DNA of 64,000 nucleotides from Miscanthus floridulus (GCF_019320115.1 NC_089595.1:105159611-105223610), one strand, 5' to 3'. Positions 1 to 13,711 are shown, counted from the stretch's first letter. Numbers and translations: made by a program. The notes: a model not told the origin generated them from the sequence alone.

Positions 1-486
1 AAACTAAAATGAACTAAGAGGATCATTCTAAAACTGAAATAGCTACAAAATAAAACTAAAACTAAAGTACTAACTGAACTAACTAAACATGAACCTGAAC
101 AAAAAAATTAAACTGAGGAAAAAATTTACTTTACCACTAATTGAACTAGATCATTGGCTTACCTTACTCTTCACGATGGAGAAGCTCCCCTGATGATGAT
201 ACAGAAAAACTGGAAAAAATAGTTTAGAACATTAGTGTTCAAGAAACTCCGTTGATCCAAAAATATAGTAGAAATACTAATCATAAGACTACCCGACTAA
301 AACTGAAAACATATAATTAAATTTGAAAAACTAACTGAAAAGATAAAAAAGAACTAACTGATGGATATAATAATTTTTCATAGATTCAAGGTAGGCAGCA
401 TCCAATCCAGAAACATGAGGAAGTACTAGTAATACATCAAAAATAGAAAACAAAAATGTTGTCAACCTCCTTGTTGGTCCATCGGA
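1..486. other. A-rich stretch, no gene recognised
   Basis: Low-complexity A-rich DNA with repeated ACTAAAACTGAA-like words. The same composition returns at 2354-2870, 9940-10140 and 17430-18500, so these may be introns or flanks of one older element later cut by LTR insertions. That is inference. A possible minus-strand splice donor lies near 160, but no domain can be read. Confidence 0.3.
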
Positions 487-491
487 CCAAC

Positions 492-2348
492 TAAAAGCTC
501 TAGTTTGGTTTTGGTAAATTGATGAAACCCTAAGTGCTAACCTAGTTCATCAAGTGATCATGAGATAGGTAGCACACTCTAAGTGGTGAAGCAAATGAAG
601 ATCATAGCATGATGATGTCATGATGATGATCAAATGCTTGGACTTGGAAAGAAGAAAGAGAAAAACAAAAAACTTAAGGCAAAGGTATAAACCATAGGAG
701 CTATTTTGTTTTGGTGATCAAGACACTTAGAGAGTGTGATCACATTTAGGTTTGATAGCTGTACTATTAAGAGGGGTGAAACTCGTATCGAAATGCGGTT
801 ATCAAAGTGCCACTAGATGCCCTAACTCATTGCATATGCATTTAGGATCTAGTGAAATGCTAACATCCTTGAAAATGTTTGTGAAAATATGCTAACACAT
901 GTGCACAAGATGATACACTTGGTGGTTGGCACATTTGAGCAAGGGTGAAGAAGTTAGAGGTAAAAAGGAGTTAGTCTCGCTGGTCACAAGGTGATCGGAC
1001 GCTGGTCCCAGAGGAACCGGCGCGTCTGGTCAATTGTAACAGCGGAGACGCTGGCGTCGGTCAAACGATCGGACGTTGGATCGTTCAGCGATCAGACGCT
1101 GGAGGCAGGGTCCGGTCCTATTGTCGGGCAGCGCACAGAGGCTAGGGTCTCTGACCGGACACTGGCAGGGTCTGGTCATGCATGATTGAACGTGTCCTGT
1201 GGGCAAAATGCGTTTTTGGAACCTTACTGGAAACGACCGGACGCTGGTGGCTCAGCGTCCGGTCAGTTATAGCACAGTGTCCGGTCAACTCAAGTGACCA
1301 TTGAGATCGGGACACGTAGCTGTCGTTGGGCGACCGGACACTGAGGTCCAGCGTCTGGTCAACATGACCGGAGCGTCCGGTCAGCCCGCGTTGTGCCCAG
1401 TGAAGGGGTACAACAGCTCTATTTCGTGGGGGCTTCTATTTAAGCCCCATGGCCGGTTGAAGCTCACACCTTTTGGCCATTTGCATTGACATAGCAACCT
1501 TGTGAGCTTAGCCAAAACCCTCCCACTCATCGCCATCATTGATTCATCATCTTTGTGAGATTGGGAGAGAATCCAAGTGCATTGCTTGAGAGTTTGCATC
1601 TAGAGACACTTGGTGTTCGTGTTTCGTTATGGGATTCGCTTGTTACTCTTGGTGGTTGCCGCCACCTAGATGGCTTGGAGCAATGAGGATCGTCGAGCGG
1701 AGGTTAGTGATTGTCTCTGGCTCCGATCGTGGTGATTGTGAGGGGTTCTTGACCTTTCCCCAGCGGAGAGCCAAAAGGTACTCTAGTGGATTGCTCGTGG
1801 CTTATGTGATCCTCATCTTATGTTGGTTGTGTGGCACCCTATTGAGGGTTTGGCATGTGAAGCCAATTAGCACGTGAACCTCCAAGTGAGTGAATCGCCA
1901 TAACGAGGACTAGCTTGCCGGCAAGCAAGTTAACCTCGGTAAAAAATCATTGTGTTCATCATTGATTCTGAGGTGATTGGTCTTCATTGTTATTCATCCT
2001 TGTGATTGATTGGTTCCTTCATCTACACGACGGTGTAACCTTCTTGATCACTCTCTTTATATTACTGCAAACTAGTTGTCAAGCTCTTTAGTGTAGCTAG
2101 TTGTGAGAGCTTGCTTGCTTGGTTGGTGTGACTCTTTAGTTAGCCTTTGAGAGCACACTAACATAGAATAGTGTCATAGCTATTGTGTGAATATATACTA
2201 TCTAAACTAGAACTGTGGTAGGTGGCTTGCATTTTGAGTAGGCTAGCGCAACACTCGCTTCGCCTCATAATTATCTAACCATTTTGTTAAGTGTTGTTGT
2301 AGAAATTTTTATTAGGCTATTCACCCCTCTAGCCATTAGGATCTTTCA
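492..2348 (+). mobile_element. Solo LTR (copia-type, family 1), copy A
   Basis: This 1857-bp LTR runs from TAAAAGCTCTAG to ATCTTTCA and is flanked by a perfect 5-bp target duplication, CCAAC (487-491 and 2349-2353). The related copies at 2876-4805 (inverted) and 15247-17167 begin TGAAAG and end CTTTCA, so the first bases here have one substitution. No internal region or second LTR lies between the duplications, so this is a solo LTR left by LTR-LTR recombination. Positions 960-1390 are dense in GACCGGACGCTGG-like words on both strands. Short ORFs inside it are chance frames. Confidence 0.85.
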
Positions 2349-2353
2349 CCAAC

Positions 2354-2870
2354 ACTGAAAACAAACTAATTAACTACCTAAAAATGAAAAATAAACTAAA
2401 ACATGAACACAACTAAAATAGACATGAAGAACCAAGAGATAGAAAAAGAAAAACAAGGAAAACATATTCATTTTTGAAAAAAAGAACTTACATGCAGTAG
2501 AGGAGATGGCTCCGTGCACAAAGGCAAATGGGGAGAGGCTGCCGTGCACTATATATAGGAGAAATGGAGGAGGCAAATGGTCATCTAGCATGCAGGTGGG
2601 AAAGGGGAGGAAAAAACCTCGATGGGGAGTAAATGACTGGTGAATCGAGAAGGAACGACTCAGAAGATGGGAATGATCAAAGATAAATCGGTACGAGTAA
2701 ATGCCGACGCACCAAACAAATTTTACTCCTAAAAAATCAATAATAGACCTCATATTAAATGAAAAAGGGCCCACAAAGCCACCAACCAAAAGCAGTAATT
2801 CATTTTTGGCCCAAAACAGACCATGCACCACTAGAAAAAAAAGCCCAAGAAAAATAATAGGCCTAACAGG
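2354..2870. other. Interval between two solo LTRs, possible minus-strand promoter
   Basis: A-rich DNA that continues the sequence left of copy A. A CTATATATAG box lies at about 2549-2558, and a GTAAGT-like donor reads on the minus strand near 2490, so it may be the 5' end of a minus-strand gene. No protein domain was recognised. Confidence 0.25.
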
Positions 2871-2875
2871 CCGTG

Positions 2876-4805
2876 TGAAAGGTCCTAATATGGCTAGAGG
2901 GGGGAGGGTGAATAGCCTATTTAAAAATCTATAAATCAACTAGAGCAATTTGATTAGTATGATAAATAGCGAAATGCAAACTTGCTCTAGCTCTAGAAAG
3001 GTTGCAAGCCACCTATCCAACAATTCTAGTTGCAATGATTACTAGGCACACAACTTGCAATGTTACTACTCACTAAGAGCTCTCAATCTTACTACTCTAA
3101 AGAACTCCACTAGATGAACTTAAAATAACAAAGCAAGCTCTCAATTCTAATTACACTAAAGAGCTTGCCACAACTAATTTGCAAGAATATAAATGAGTGA
3201 GTAGGGTGATTATATCACCGTGTAGAGTGAACCAATCACAAGACGAATACTAAATCAAACACCTGGAGAATACCAAAGGGCAAGAGACAACCAATTTTTC
3301 TTCCGAGGTTCACGTGCTTGTCGGCACGCTAGTCCCCATTGTGTCAACTAACACTTGGTGGTTCAGCAGCTAAGAGGTGTTGCACGAACCTCATCCACAC
3401 AATTGGACGCCGTAAGAACCTACCCATTAGTGAGGTAACTCAATGACACGAGCAATCCACTAGAGTTACCTTTCGGCTCTCCGCCGAGGAAGGCACAAGA
3501 CCCCTCACAATTACCATGATCAGAGCCGGAGACAATCACCAACCTCCACTCAATGATCCTCGCTGCTCTAAGCCGTCTAGGTGGCAGCAACCACCAAGAG
3601 TAACAAGTGAATCCCGCAGCGAAACACGAATGCCAAGTGCCACTAGATGCAATCACTCAAGCAATGCACTTGGATTCTCTCCCGATCTCATAATGATGAT
3701 GAAACAATGATGGAGATGAGTGGGAGGGCTTTGGCTAAGCTCGCAAGGTTGTTATGTCAATGCAAATGACTAAGAGAGTGAGCTTGAGCAGGCCATGGGG
3801 CTTAAATAGAAGCCCTCACAAAATAGAGCCGTTGTACCCCTTCACTGGGCACAACACGGGGTGACCGGACGCTCCGGTCAGATCGACCGGACGTAGGACC
3901 CCAGCGTCCGATCGCCCGATATTTGCCACGTGTCATTGACTTCAAACACCGATCACCCGATCTCAATGGTCAAGTGATGACCGGACACGTCACTTAGAAA
4001 GTGACCGGACGTAGGACTCTAGCGTCTGATCATTTCCAATAAGGTTCCAAACACGTGAAATCACGACCGGACTCACCCAGTGTCCGGTCACTCAATGTCT
4101 CCTCTGTGCGCCACCACGTCACCGTACGTCAGCATTGACTGAACGCACCCTGCCAGCGTCTGGTCACTCTTCGCGCCAGCATCCGGTCACAAGACTGAGA
4201 TGTGTGTTTACTGCTGCTACTGACCAGACGTAGGACCCCAGCGTCCGGTCACTCTGTAAACCTCTGTCTTTTCTATATAGGGCGCCGGTGGCACCGTCGG
4301 ACTATCCGCACTCTACGGGCGGACACTCCACCGGTGAAGTTTCCAACCCTTGCTCAAATGTGCCAACCACCAAGTGTATCAGCTTGTGCACATGTGTTAG
4401 CATATTTTCACAAGCATTTTCAAGGGTGTTAGCACTCCACTAGATCCTAAATGCATATGCAATGAGTTAGAGCATCTAGTGGCACTTTGGTAACCGTATT
4501 TCAATACGAGTTTTATCCCTCTTAATAGTACGACTATCTAACCTAAATGTGATCACACTCGCTAAGTGTCTTGATCACCGAAACAAAATGGCTCCTACTA
4601 TTTATACCTTTACCTTGAGCCTTTTGTTTTTCTCTTTCTTCTTTTCAAGTTCAAGCATTTGATCATCACCATGCCATCACCATCGTCATGATCTTCACCA
4701 TTGCTTCATCACTTAGAATAATGCTACCTATCTTATAATCACTTTGATAAACTAGGTTAGCACTAAGGGTTTCATCAATTAACCAAAACCAAACTAGAGC
4801 TTTCA
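2876..4805 (-). mobile_element. Solo LTR (copia-type, family 1), copy B, inverted
   Basis: This 1930-bp LTR reads TGAAAG...CTTTCA on either strand and is the reverse complement of copies A and C: its right end carries the GGTTTTGGTTAATTGATGAA block that opens copy C. Flanks are CCGTG (2871-2875) and CCATG (4806-4810), a target duplication with one mismatch, which points to an older insertion than copy A. The GACCGGAC-rich module lies at about 3850-4250. No internal retroelement sequence is attached. Confidence 0.8.
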
Positions 4806-4810
4806 CCATG

Positions 4811-7060
4811 CACCACTCCAAAAAAAACAGGCCATGAAAAAAAGAAAACATAACTACAAAAAAGGCCCAATCAGAAAAAGTGCCATAATGATAAAACAAA
4901 ACAAATGCAAGGGGCAAAGGGCAAAAGAGGAAAAGACTTGCCATACAAGAAGATCAGAGAAGAAAGGAATCTATCATCAAATGAAAAGGTACTAACCTAT
5001 ACAGATCCAACAAAGCCACCCAAGAGCAAAAGAACAGCCACATGCAGATCTGAGAGCACGGGATTTGACAAAGAAGCAACAAAAATGGAACCTCTAGATC
5101 GGTCCACAAAGCTTCATCTACAGAAAGGTGAACAACAAACACAGGTGAGCACACGTAAACTACAACTAATGAATCTACATATAACTTTGCAGAACAAATC
5201 TGGAAAAATCTTTACTGACTAACAACTGATAACCCTGTGATTAATCCAGAATCAAGTGGGGAATGCCGACAAGATCAAGGATACAACAACATCAATGCAA
5301 AAAAAATCAGCTGCAGGCGACTTCTTGAAAAAAACTAAATATCTTGTATTTCAGTAAAACACAGGGGATCATTCTTCTACACATGTTCATGTTGAATGAA
5401 AAAAATGCAAAGTCAAAAAAGTTGTGTTCATCTGTCCTAGGCTATAAAATATTATAATATGTTCATGCAACATATGCGTAGCAATGTGACTTGATCATTG
5501 ACATAACATCTCTGAACCAAAAATTTGGAACGAATTCCCTAAAAGTTGACTGTGTCCAATTTAACCGATTCCATTCACGTGACTTGATCATTGACAAAAC
5601 ATTTAAAAAAAGAAAAAAAATCTTTATGCAATATGATCTATCTTCCTATTCTGTGCAAATTGGACTGCTATTCACTTTTTATTTACATATATGCATGAAA
5701 AAACAAACACATGCAAATTTTGGCTACCTTGCAACAAATCCATTTGAAGCACCACCTCCCAACGCTGCGCTGAACTGCTGGCACAGTCAATTGGAACTGA
5801 TGTACAACTTGCAGGTATGAAAAATTAAAAAAAAAGAATAAAAAGTTAATAGCATAAATACTAAAATCAGATGAACTATTGTTTTTTCAGATGGATGTAG
5901 GAACATCAACACAAAACACAGATACAGAAAGAGCTACACCTATTTTAGGGCAATTTCAATCAATGAATCATTAACAATGGGAGGGGGCGGCTCAAACTTT
6001 CTCAAATACAAAGCAGCAGCAAGGTGATGCTAATACAAAAAAACTTCCCCTAGCAAAAGAAATTATATTACACATTTAGATCATTAAAAAAACACAGCAA
6101 AAATGACTAAAATCAGTTGAATAATTTTACAATAGGAGAGCTTGACAGGATTACTGATGGAGCAAATCAGAAACTCCCAAGAAGAAATGTACTCGGTAAA
6201 AAAACTATTTACACTTCCTAATTTGTTGAAAATTTTTATAAAAATACAAAAGTCTAGATTTCAAAAAGTGTGATATTTAAATGTAACAAATTTAGTACAT
6301 ATTTCAGTTCTCTCAAGAAATGCAAGGATCATATACAAGTTTACTATTGGGTCCATAGATTTTTCAGGTAAAACAACAAAAAATACAGCTTATATAAAAC
6401 TTCGTGTTGTTTTATTAAACATCATTGCTGTCTTACACTAGAATGATGTCTTATTTATTATTGAAAAATATAGGAAAGTATATAACTCCAGGGACGGCTA
6501 TCAGATTACTACACAGGAAACAAATATGACATATCTAGCATGACAACACAAAGACAGATGCAGTTAAAAATAAACAAAAAATAAATCATTTCTTGCTTAA
6601 CATTGTATCTTGCAGATATCCCTAGACAACATGGGCAGCATCCCTGAGAGAGATAGCATTTCCAATTACCCAACATCAGATCGTGAGGTAGGACTCTCAA
6701 AAACCATGAACTCAAAATACAAAAAGAACAAACACTAACATACAAGTATGATAGGATTACCAGATCAGGGACTGGGGAAGAAGAGCAATGGCAAAATGGC
6801 TTCTTCAGAAATATGGAAATTGAATAAATACAAGAACCTGAAAGAATTGTGGAAGGTTTGTCAATTAAAGCATAAAAAATGACATAAACATATGGAGAAT
6901 CAGCAAAAAATAACCTTGTTCCAGCTGAAGAGGTTGATATCACAGAGGCTGATGGAAGCTAGAAACTAACTGAAGAAGAAATCGATGATTTCATAATGAA
7001 AGAACAGATAGCAGCTTCAGAGGGGAACAATGCAGATATTGACAGCAAGTACACCCCGTA
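4811..7060. other. A-rich sequence upstream of the FAR1-like pseudogene
   Basis: More than 2 kb of AT-rich DNA with short open segments but no recognisable domain. Acidic, Ser/Glu-rich stretches at about 6900-7060 run toward the FAR1 domain and may be leading exons of that gene. The interval probably holds its promoter, introns and decayed 5' exons. This is inference. Confidence 0.3.
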
Positions 7061-7067
7061 GTTAGGC

Positions 7068-9340
7068 ATGCAATTTCAAACCAAGGATCAAGCTCAACAT
7101 TTTATCAACTTCTATGCATACCTTGCAGGATTCAAAACCGCCGTAGCACATGTCTTCAGAACTTCAAGCAAAAAAAGAAACAATGAAGTAACAAAAGTGA
7201 CAATCAAGTGTAACAAATTTGGAAAAGATGAGCAGCCCAAAACAACAGATCAACAAGAGGCAGCAGCAGACAAGGATATTGGAAAAAAGGTCCAAAAAGA
7301 CAAACAAATGTTATAGTAAAAACAAACTACCCATGTGTAGTGGTTATCAAAGAAGTAGGAGACATTTGGAAGATTATCAGGCTAGATTTAGAGCACAATC
7401 ATGAACTGAGACCAGGTCAGAGGAACCAGCAATTCAGTGGACACAAATATATGACGGACATGGAAAAGACACTGATCAGAACATTGAACAACAATAACAT
7501 TCCAACAAGAAAGATGATTTCTATATTGTCATATCTTAGAGGAGGACCTACGACACTACCAATCAAGAAAAAATATGTGAGCAATTTTAGAATAAAGATA
7601 AATAGAGAAGTAAGAGGATCAGACATGACAAAAGTGCTGGACAACTTTAGAATCAAGAAGAGTAAAGATCCTAGCTTCTTCTATAAGTTTGAATTGGATG
7701 AAGAGAACAAAGTCAAAAATGTTTTCTGGAGAGATGGATTAGCACTGAGATACTACGTAGATTATGGAGACTGTGTCAGCTTTGACACGACATACATGAC
7801 AAACAAATATAGGTTGCCATTTGCACCCTTTGTGGGCATCACTGGGCATGCACAGACATGTATCTTTGGATGTGCTCTTCTACATGATGAGACTACACCA
7901 ACTTTTAAATGGGTGTTTGAAACTTTCCTAGAGGCTATGGGAGGCAAACACCCTAAAACAATCATTACAAACCCAGATAAGCTATGAAAGCTGCTATTGA
8001 AGAAGTGTTCACAAATGCTAGGCATAGAAATTGCTTGTTCCACATAAAGACAAAATGCTACTATAAGAATATAAAGATATTTGCAGCAAAAGATGGTCTA
8101 TATGAAGAATTTGAAGACACAGTAAACAACTATCTAACAGAAGAGGAATTTGAGACCTTGTGGGGGAAGATGATTAAGGAAAGAAAGCTATAGAACAATA
8201 AATACTTCACAAAGATGTGGGAAATGAGGAAGAGGTTCATCCCTGTTTACTACAAACATGATTTCTTTCCCTTCATCCAAACAACATCAAGAAGCGAGGC
8301 TACAAATGCAAGATTTAAAGACAATGTTGGACCTACTTACAGTATCATCAGTTTCTTAAGAGAGTACCAACGCATAATAGACACAATAGACAGAGCAGAA
8401 AATCTAGAGGACCACTGCAGCAACCAGAAAAGACCAAAGGAACTCCTATTTGGGTACACATTTGAGAAACAAGCACATGAGGTTGCAACTAAAAGCTACT
8501 TCAACACTAACATACAAGCAAATTCAAGAAGGGAAAGCATTTGAAGTTTGGTAGAGAAGTAATCAAGTACAACATGTACAAAGGATAAGGAAATATATTG
8601 TGCTAACTGACCTCACTAAAGAGAAAGAAGAATTCAACTACATCTGTGCCAAATTCAGCAAAGATGGCATACTCTGCTCACATATCCTAAAAGTCATAAT
8701 AGAAAAAGAAATTAGCAGGATACCAGAAAAATACATAATAGATAGATGGAGAAAAAGGGATATGAGAATGTTGAAAAAAACTATAGAAGAGGAGACAATA
8801 GCAACAAGCTCACTCCTCAGATTCAATGTGCTTTCAAGAAAATCTACAGTTATGAACTCAAAAGCAGCTAAGAAGGAAGAAGCAACACATTACCTTATGG
8901 CAGAAATGGACATGATCGAATCACACTTGGACCAGTTGCTAGCACCTTCAGCAAGTGATCAAGATCAGAATGAAGAAACATCAAATGAAGAAGTACAAAC
9001 AAATGCAACTGCAGTATACAACTAAACATTTCTGAAGATGAAATTGTAGATCCAGAAATAGCAACACAGAAGGGCAGGCCAATATTGCCGAAGAGAATGA
9101 AGACTCAAATAGAATAGGTTAGGCAGAAAATGAAACAACAAGAAAACAAGAAGAAAAAGAAAGCAACATCAAATGTAAACTCAGGTACAGTTTCATATTA
9201 GTAAGTAATATTAGATAGTAAGTAATTTAAATTTTGAGACAAAATAAAAAAACCATCATAATTAGCTTTCCTTTCCTATCGTAGGTTCACCGAGCAAGCC
9301 CCAGAACAAGGGGATGAAGAAATCAACATCAAAAGCCAAC
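7068..9340 (+). pseudogene. FAR1/FRS-type MULE transposase, decayed
   Basis: The order of domains is that of FAR1-related proteins descended from Mutator-like transposases. A FAR1 DNA-binding region spans about 7068-7420, with AGFKTAVAHVFRTSSKKR near its start and RLDLEHNHEL at its end. A MULE transposase core spans about 7440-8190, with CVSFDTTYMTNKYRLPFAPF and the downstream GCALLHDET block. A SWIM-type zinc finger (FNYICAKFSKDGILCSHIL) lies at 8630-8690, and a Lys-rich tail near 9070 reads KGRPILPKR. It cannot make a full protein: the frame shifts in an A-run near 7282 and again at about 7984, an in-frame TAG stands at 8191-8193, more breaks follow at 8544-8600, and the tail after 9025 is in another frame. 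A degraded transposon gene is more likely than a domesticated FRS gene. Confidence 0.85.
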
Positions 9341-9630
9341 TGAGAAAGAGAAGCAACCAACTAAGGAGTACCAACCATGCAGTAGAAGGAAAAAAGGTAG
9401 ACAACTCAGAAACATTATGAGATATATGTAAAATTCTATAATAGAATTACAAACTGTAATAGAGTATTTAGTTCTACAGTGTGCAACAATGCACAAATCA
9501 AATTTTTAGTCCTAATAGCATGTGAAACATACTGCTTTCGAAAAAAAATGTTTTAACTGCTCTACAAATCTCCATCCGTGTATACCAACTAATTACATGA
9601 ACATTTGTGGTTCACATAGAAAACTCAAAA

Positions 9631-11315
9631 CTAGTTGCAGACACGAGGATCGACGACCTGTAAAAAAACCAAATTCAAATATGTACTAACATAAACACTA
9701 TATACAAAAATGAAACTTGAGTTTTACCTCCTTATACAAGTTCGTCACAAGAGATTTGTCGATGCAATTTCCTTTGCTGAAGAATAAGTCGACTCCAAGC
9801 TTCACACGTATATTGGGAATATCATAATGATTGAACATATCCCTGAGATCGACGTTCCTGTCCCATAGCTCCATGAATTTCAAGGCGAATACACCACAGT
9901 CAACACTGTAGAAAAAAGAAGTCAAAAAATAATAATAAGACTACAATACTTAACAGTCTAACTCAATTATAGTTTCACCGAACCTAGATTCCACTAAACA
10001 AAAACTTAACTTATACTGAAAAATAGGTTCTGCGAAACTTAACCTGAACTTGAACTAAACTAAAACTAATAACAGATACTACTAACCTGAACTGAAACTA
10101 AACTTAAAGTAAAAACACATTCTATTCCACTAAAACTTAAGTTCTAATAAGCGTAACCTGAAATTGATGAACGCAGCAATCAAAATAGCAAAAAGACAAA
10201 ACTGAGATGTAGATGATGCGCCTATTAATACAAGCATCTGATCTAATTACTCTCAAACATAGGCCGGGCTGAGTGTGTGAGATTGCAGACAGCCATACAC
10301 ACAAAACACACAAACACACAGGAACTAGCAAAAAATTAGTGCAGACACATGCATGCACAATACAGCTAAATTAGTGCAAAAATACTATAAGATTTAGTGC
10401 GGCCTCAACTATGCAAAACTGATTCACCCGAAGATATCAGCCATGTCACCACACATCACAGTTACAGAAGGAAACATATACTTACACATTATACTGTTTT
10501 GGCACTAGAGGATAAAACACGTAGAATGCGTCAACATCTACATTGCCCCAAGCATATTGGTACCAACATTCCTTGAATGCATCAATCTTTTTTAAAAAAA
10601 TAAAAAGAAACAAGGCAAACATGCTAAAAAATGTTATGATTAATTTAATAACTGAACAAAAACAAAACTTACAAGCTTGGTCCTTGCTTGCACTTGGAAG
10701 TTGTGATCAGCAGAAAAGTAAGAATAAAAAAACAGTATGTTCTTCAAATCAATGATGAAGACAAACCAATACTTATGTAGGATGATAGGAAAGCATAGCT
10801 GCACCCAAAAAAATTAATAAACAAATACATAAAAAGAGCAAAATGAATATAATCAGATTCTTTATACCAAGAAAGTATTCTCGAGCAAACTAAACTCCAT
10901 AGGACCATAACAAAAACTCTGTGCAGCAAAAAGATGCCAAACTACTTACTAGTAATCTTTTCACATTCGGTAGTCACGATAACTGCTTAAACGAAATATA
11001 CCTTGTCAGACAAATGAAGCTTGTGAGTAGAATTGGCTCCGAGAAAACAATTCTTAACTGCGTTGATGTCGTAATTGCAGTTGTAGGTATAAAGACAGCC
11101 CTGCAATAAAAAAACAAAAAAAAACAAAACATCAACAAATATAACAAAAAAGAGCTAATCAACAAAAAAAGAATGAGACCAGCAAGCAACTTACACCAAC
11201 TTTTGGATAAAAGTAATGTTTCTTCGACTGTCTTGGGTATTGATCCTAAAAAATTTATGACACATCCTAGCGACAAAAAAATTGTCTACTTTCCCCCTAG
11301 GCTCCACAGATTGAC
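9631..11315 (-). pseudogene. Ulp1-like SUMO-protease-fold gene, 3' exons only
   Basis: Six minus-strand exons with good GT/AG borders can be read: 11195-11315, 11002-11100, 10673-10800, 10486-10588, 9728-9906 and 9631-9657 (ending in TAG). The first carries SLGQSVEPRGKVDNFFV-like sequence typical of plant Ulp1 proteases. The third has HKYWFVFIIDLKN, which holds the catalytic His. The fifth has VDCGVFALKFMELWD, which holds the catalytic Cys. Family members cleave SUMO or related tails, and many grass copies sit inside transposons. The 5' part is missing next to the exons because an LTR starts at 11389. Exon-like pieces at about 17610-17750 on the same strand may be its displaced continuation. 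Whether it is transcribed is unknown. Confidence 0.7.
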
Positions 11316-11388
11316 CTAGAGAACAATAGGTAACACTAGTCTTGGAAAACTCAACTGCCTTTAAACTAAAAAAGGAAAAGGACAAAAC

Positions 11389-12879
11389 TGTAAGAAAAAT
11401 GGACCCTAGGCCCATTTACTTTGAATTTTGGTGTTTGATGACCAACACAATCAAATTGGACTAATGAATTTATAAGTAATTGTTTTATAGTTCAATAGGG
11501 TGCAAACGCGACTTGGACGAAGGTGACATGATGATCTGATGATCAACACCTTAAGCAAGACCCTAGAAGCATAAGAGAGGATCCAAGATATCAAGCAAAG
11601 TCAAAGCATGAAGATAGGAACCCAGCCGAACACAAGATCGTGAAGAAACAAGCTCCACAGAGGTGACCGGATGTAGCCCTATGAGGACCGAACACGTAAG
11701 ATCAGTTGCTCAGCAACAACAGGTGTCAGCAGCAGTGACTGGACGCACGGACTTTACTGTTCATCATCGTGGCAACAACTCAGTGAGGACCGGACGCAGC
11801 GGCACTGGATGACCGGACACACAAAGTGTAGCATCCGATCATATCCAGAGAGGTTCCAGAGTGGCACAATTGCGACCGAACACGTTCAGTCAATGATGAC
11901 CGAACTCGGCAGTGTGTCTGATCTCTACGCGCGTGCTCAACGATCGGGACGACCGAACATGTCTGGTAAGGACAACAGCAGTGTCCGGTTAGTAGCAGAA
12001 AGCTGGGTTTCGCCTCCAACGGCTACTTTCTCTATGTGGCTTATAAATAGACCCCCTAACCGGCCATTTGTGATGTGGAGAGCTGAGAAAACATACCAAG
12101 GGTGTTGATACACTATTTTAGTGATCTCCACTTGCATAGTGCTTAGTGATTCATTAGGTGATTAGCGTAGGTGCTTTGCGAAGTGCTTAGGTTGATTAGA
12201 CCACTGCTTATGCGCTTGCTTTAGGTTTAGTCCTAGTGTTTATTGAGGTTTGCACACCTCTTATCACTCGATGCTTGCGCGTACCATTGTTGTACATCGG
12301 AGAGGCTTGTAATCTTGCGAGATCACACCAACCACATTTGTGGTGTGGCCACCACCATGTACCGAAGGGAACAAGGTCCACGGTGATTCACCCGGAAGCT
12401 TGATAGCGAAGACGGTGGGGAGTGGTTCGGGAGAGGCTTGCCAGAAGGCACATTGGAGACCCACTTGCGTATGGGGAAGGCCCGGGGCTATCCACGGAGT
12501 TACCCGACAGGGAGCTTGTCCCTTGCAAGGGGCTCCGATGAGGACTAGGGGGAAGCTTAAGCGCTTCTCGATACCTCAGTAAAAATACCAAAGTCGTCAA
12601 CAGGAGTTTGCATCTCTACCTCATCTTTACCTTCCGCATTCACATTGCTACCTTGGTTGATTGCTTTACTTTCATAGGCTAGTTGATAGGACTGGAACCT
12701 AGGTTGCATAACTCTTTTGCGGTAGAGATAGCAACACACCTAGCAAAATAGTAGTTGCACATCTAGAAAGATTACTTTCTTGCATAGGTTTTGACTAGGT
12801 GGAATTAGAGGCCATAGTTTAGAGTTAGAATTTTAAGTTACCTAATTCACCCCCCTCTTAGGCGTCATGATCCCTTACA
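11389..12879 (+). mobile_element. 5' LTR of a copia-type element (family 2)
   Basis: The 1491-bp segment begins TGTAAG and ends CTTACA, a perfect 6-bp terminal inverted repeat. It is followed two bases later by a tRNA-Met-type primer-binding site and then by gag, so it is a 5' LTR. Its sequence differs from the TGAAAG family, except that both contain a GACCGGAC-rich module (here about 11660-12000). No matching 3' LTR is seen in the window. Confidence 0.75.
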
Positions 12880-12881
12880 AG

Positions 12882-12894
12882 TGTTATCAGAGCC
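12882..12894 (+). other. Primer-binding site (tRNA-iMet type)
   Basis: TGTTATCAGAGCC closely matches the plant initiator-Met tRNA complement TGGTATCAGAGCC used by most copia elements. It begins two bases after the 5' LTR. Confidence 0.75.
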
Positions 12895-12958
12895 GGTTGG
12901 CTCAATTTGTATCTTTGCCTTCACCACCGTTGAGCTGGCGCTATTTAGAGTGGTTGGG

Positions 12959-13678
12959 ATGAATACCTCTAGGCCTCCACATTTTGACGGCACTAACTTC
13001 CCCTAATATAAAGCTAGAATGGCTTGTCACCTTGAGGTGGTAGATTTGAGTGTTTGGAGAGTCACACGTGATGGAATGAAATCCATTAAGAATCCTGATA
13101 AACCCACAAAGAGTGAAGAAAAAGAAATTCATTTCAATGTTAGAGCTAAAAATTGTTTGTTTGAACCTTTTAGCATGGATGTGTTTAACCAAGTGTTCAC
13201 TTTAAATATGGCACATGAAATTTGGTTAAAACTCCAAGAGCTCTATGACGGCACAACTAATGTCCATGAGCAAAAACATTATCTAGCTAAACAAAATTAT
13301 GATTCCTTTAAAATGAATGATGATGGGCTTGTTCGTGATATGTATTCTCGTTTGAATCTAATTATCAATGAGCTCCATTCAATAGGATTAACAAAGCTAG
13401 ATGATGTGGACATCATGAGGAAGATCATCTCCGTGCTACCACAAAAGAAATATACAAGCATCATCACCATCCTTCACAATATGGAGGACTTGAGCACCAT
13501 GACCCGAACCATAGTCATTGGCAAAATAGTGGCATTTGAAATGTCATAGAAGATGGGTCAAGAAGAAGCCTCATCATCAAGCAAAGGCAAAGCTCTCGCA
13601 TGTAGTGAGAAAAAGAAGATGAAGGGCAAGCAAGTTGAGACAAGCTTAAGCTCAAGCTCCTCAAGTGAAGATGAAGAA

Positions 13679-13711
<33 letters not shown>

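Noticed and set aside
2370..2939. 189-codon minus-strand frame
   Set aside because: Phe/Leu-rich translation of A-rich DNA that crosses into solo LTR B. No domain or codon bias.
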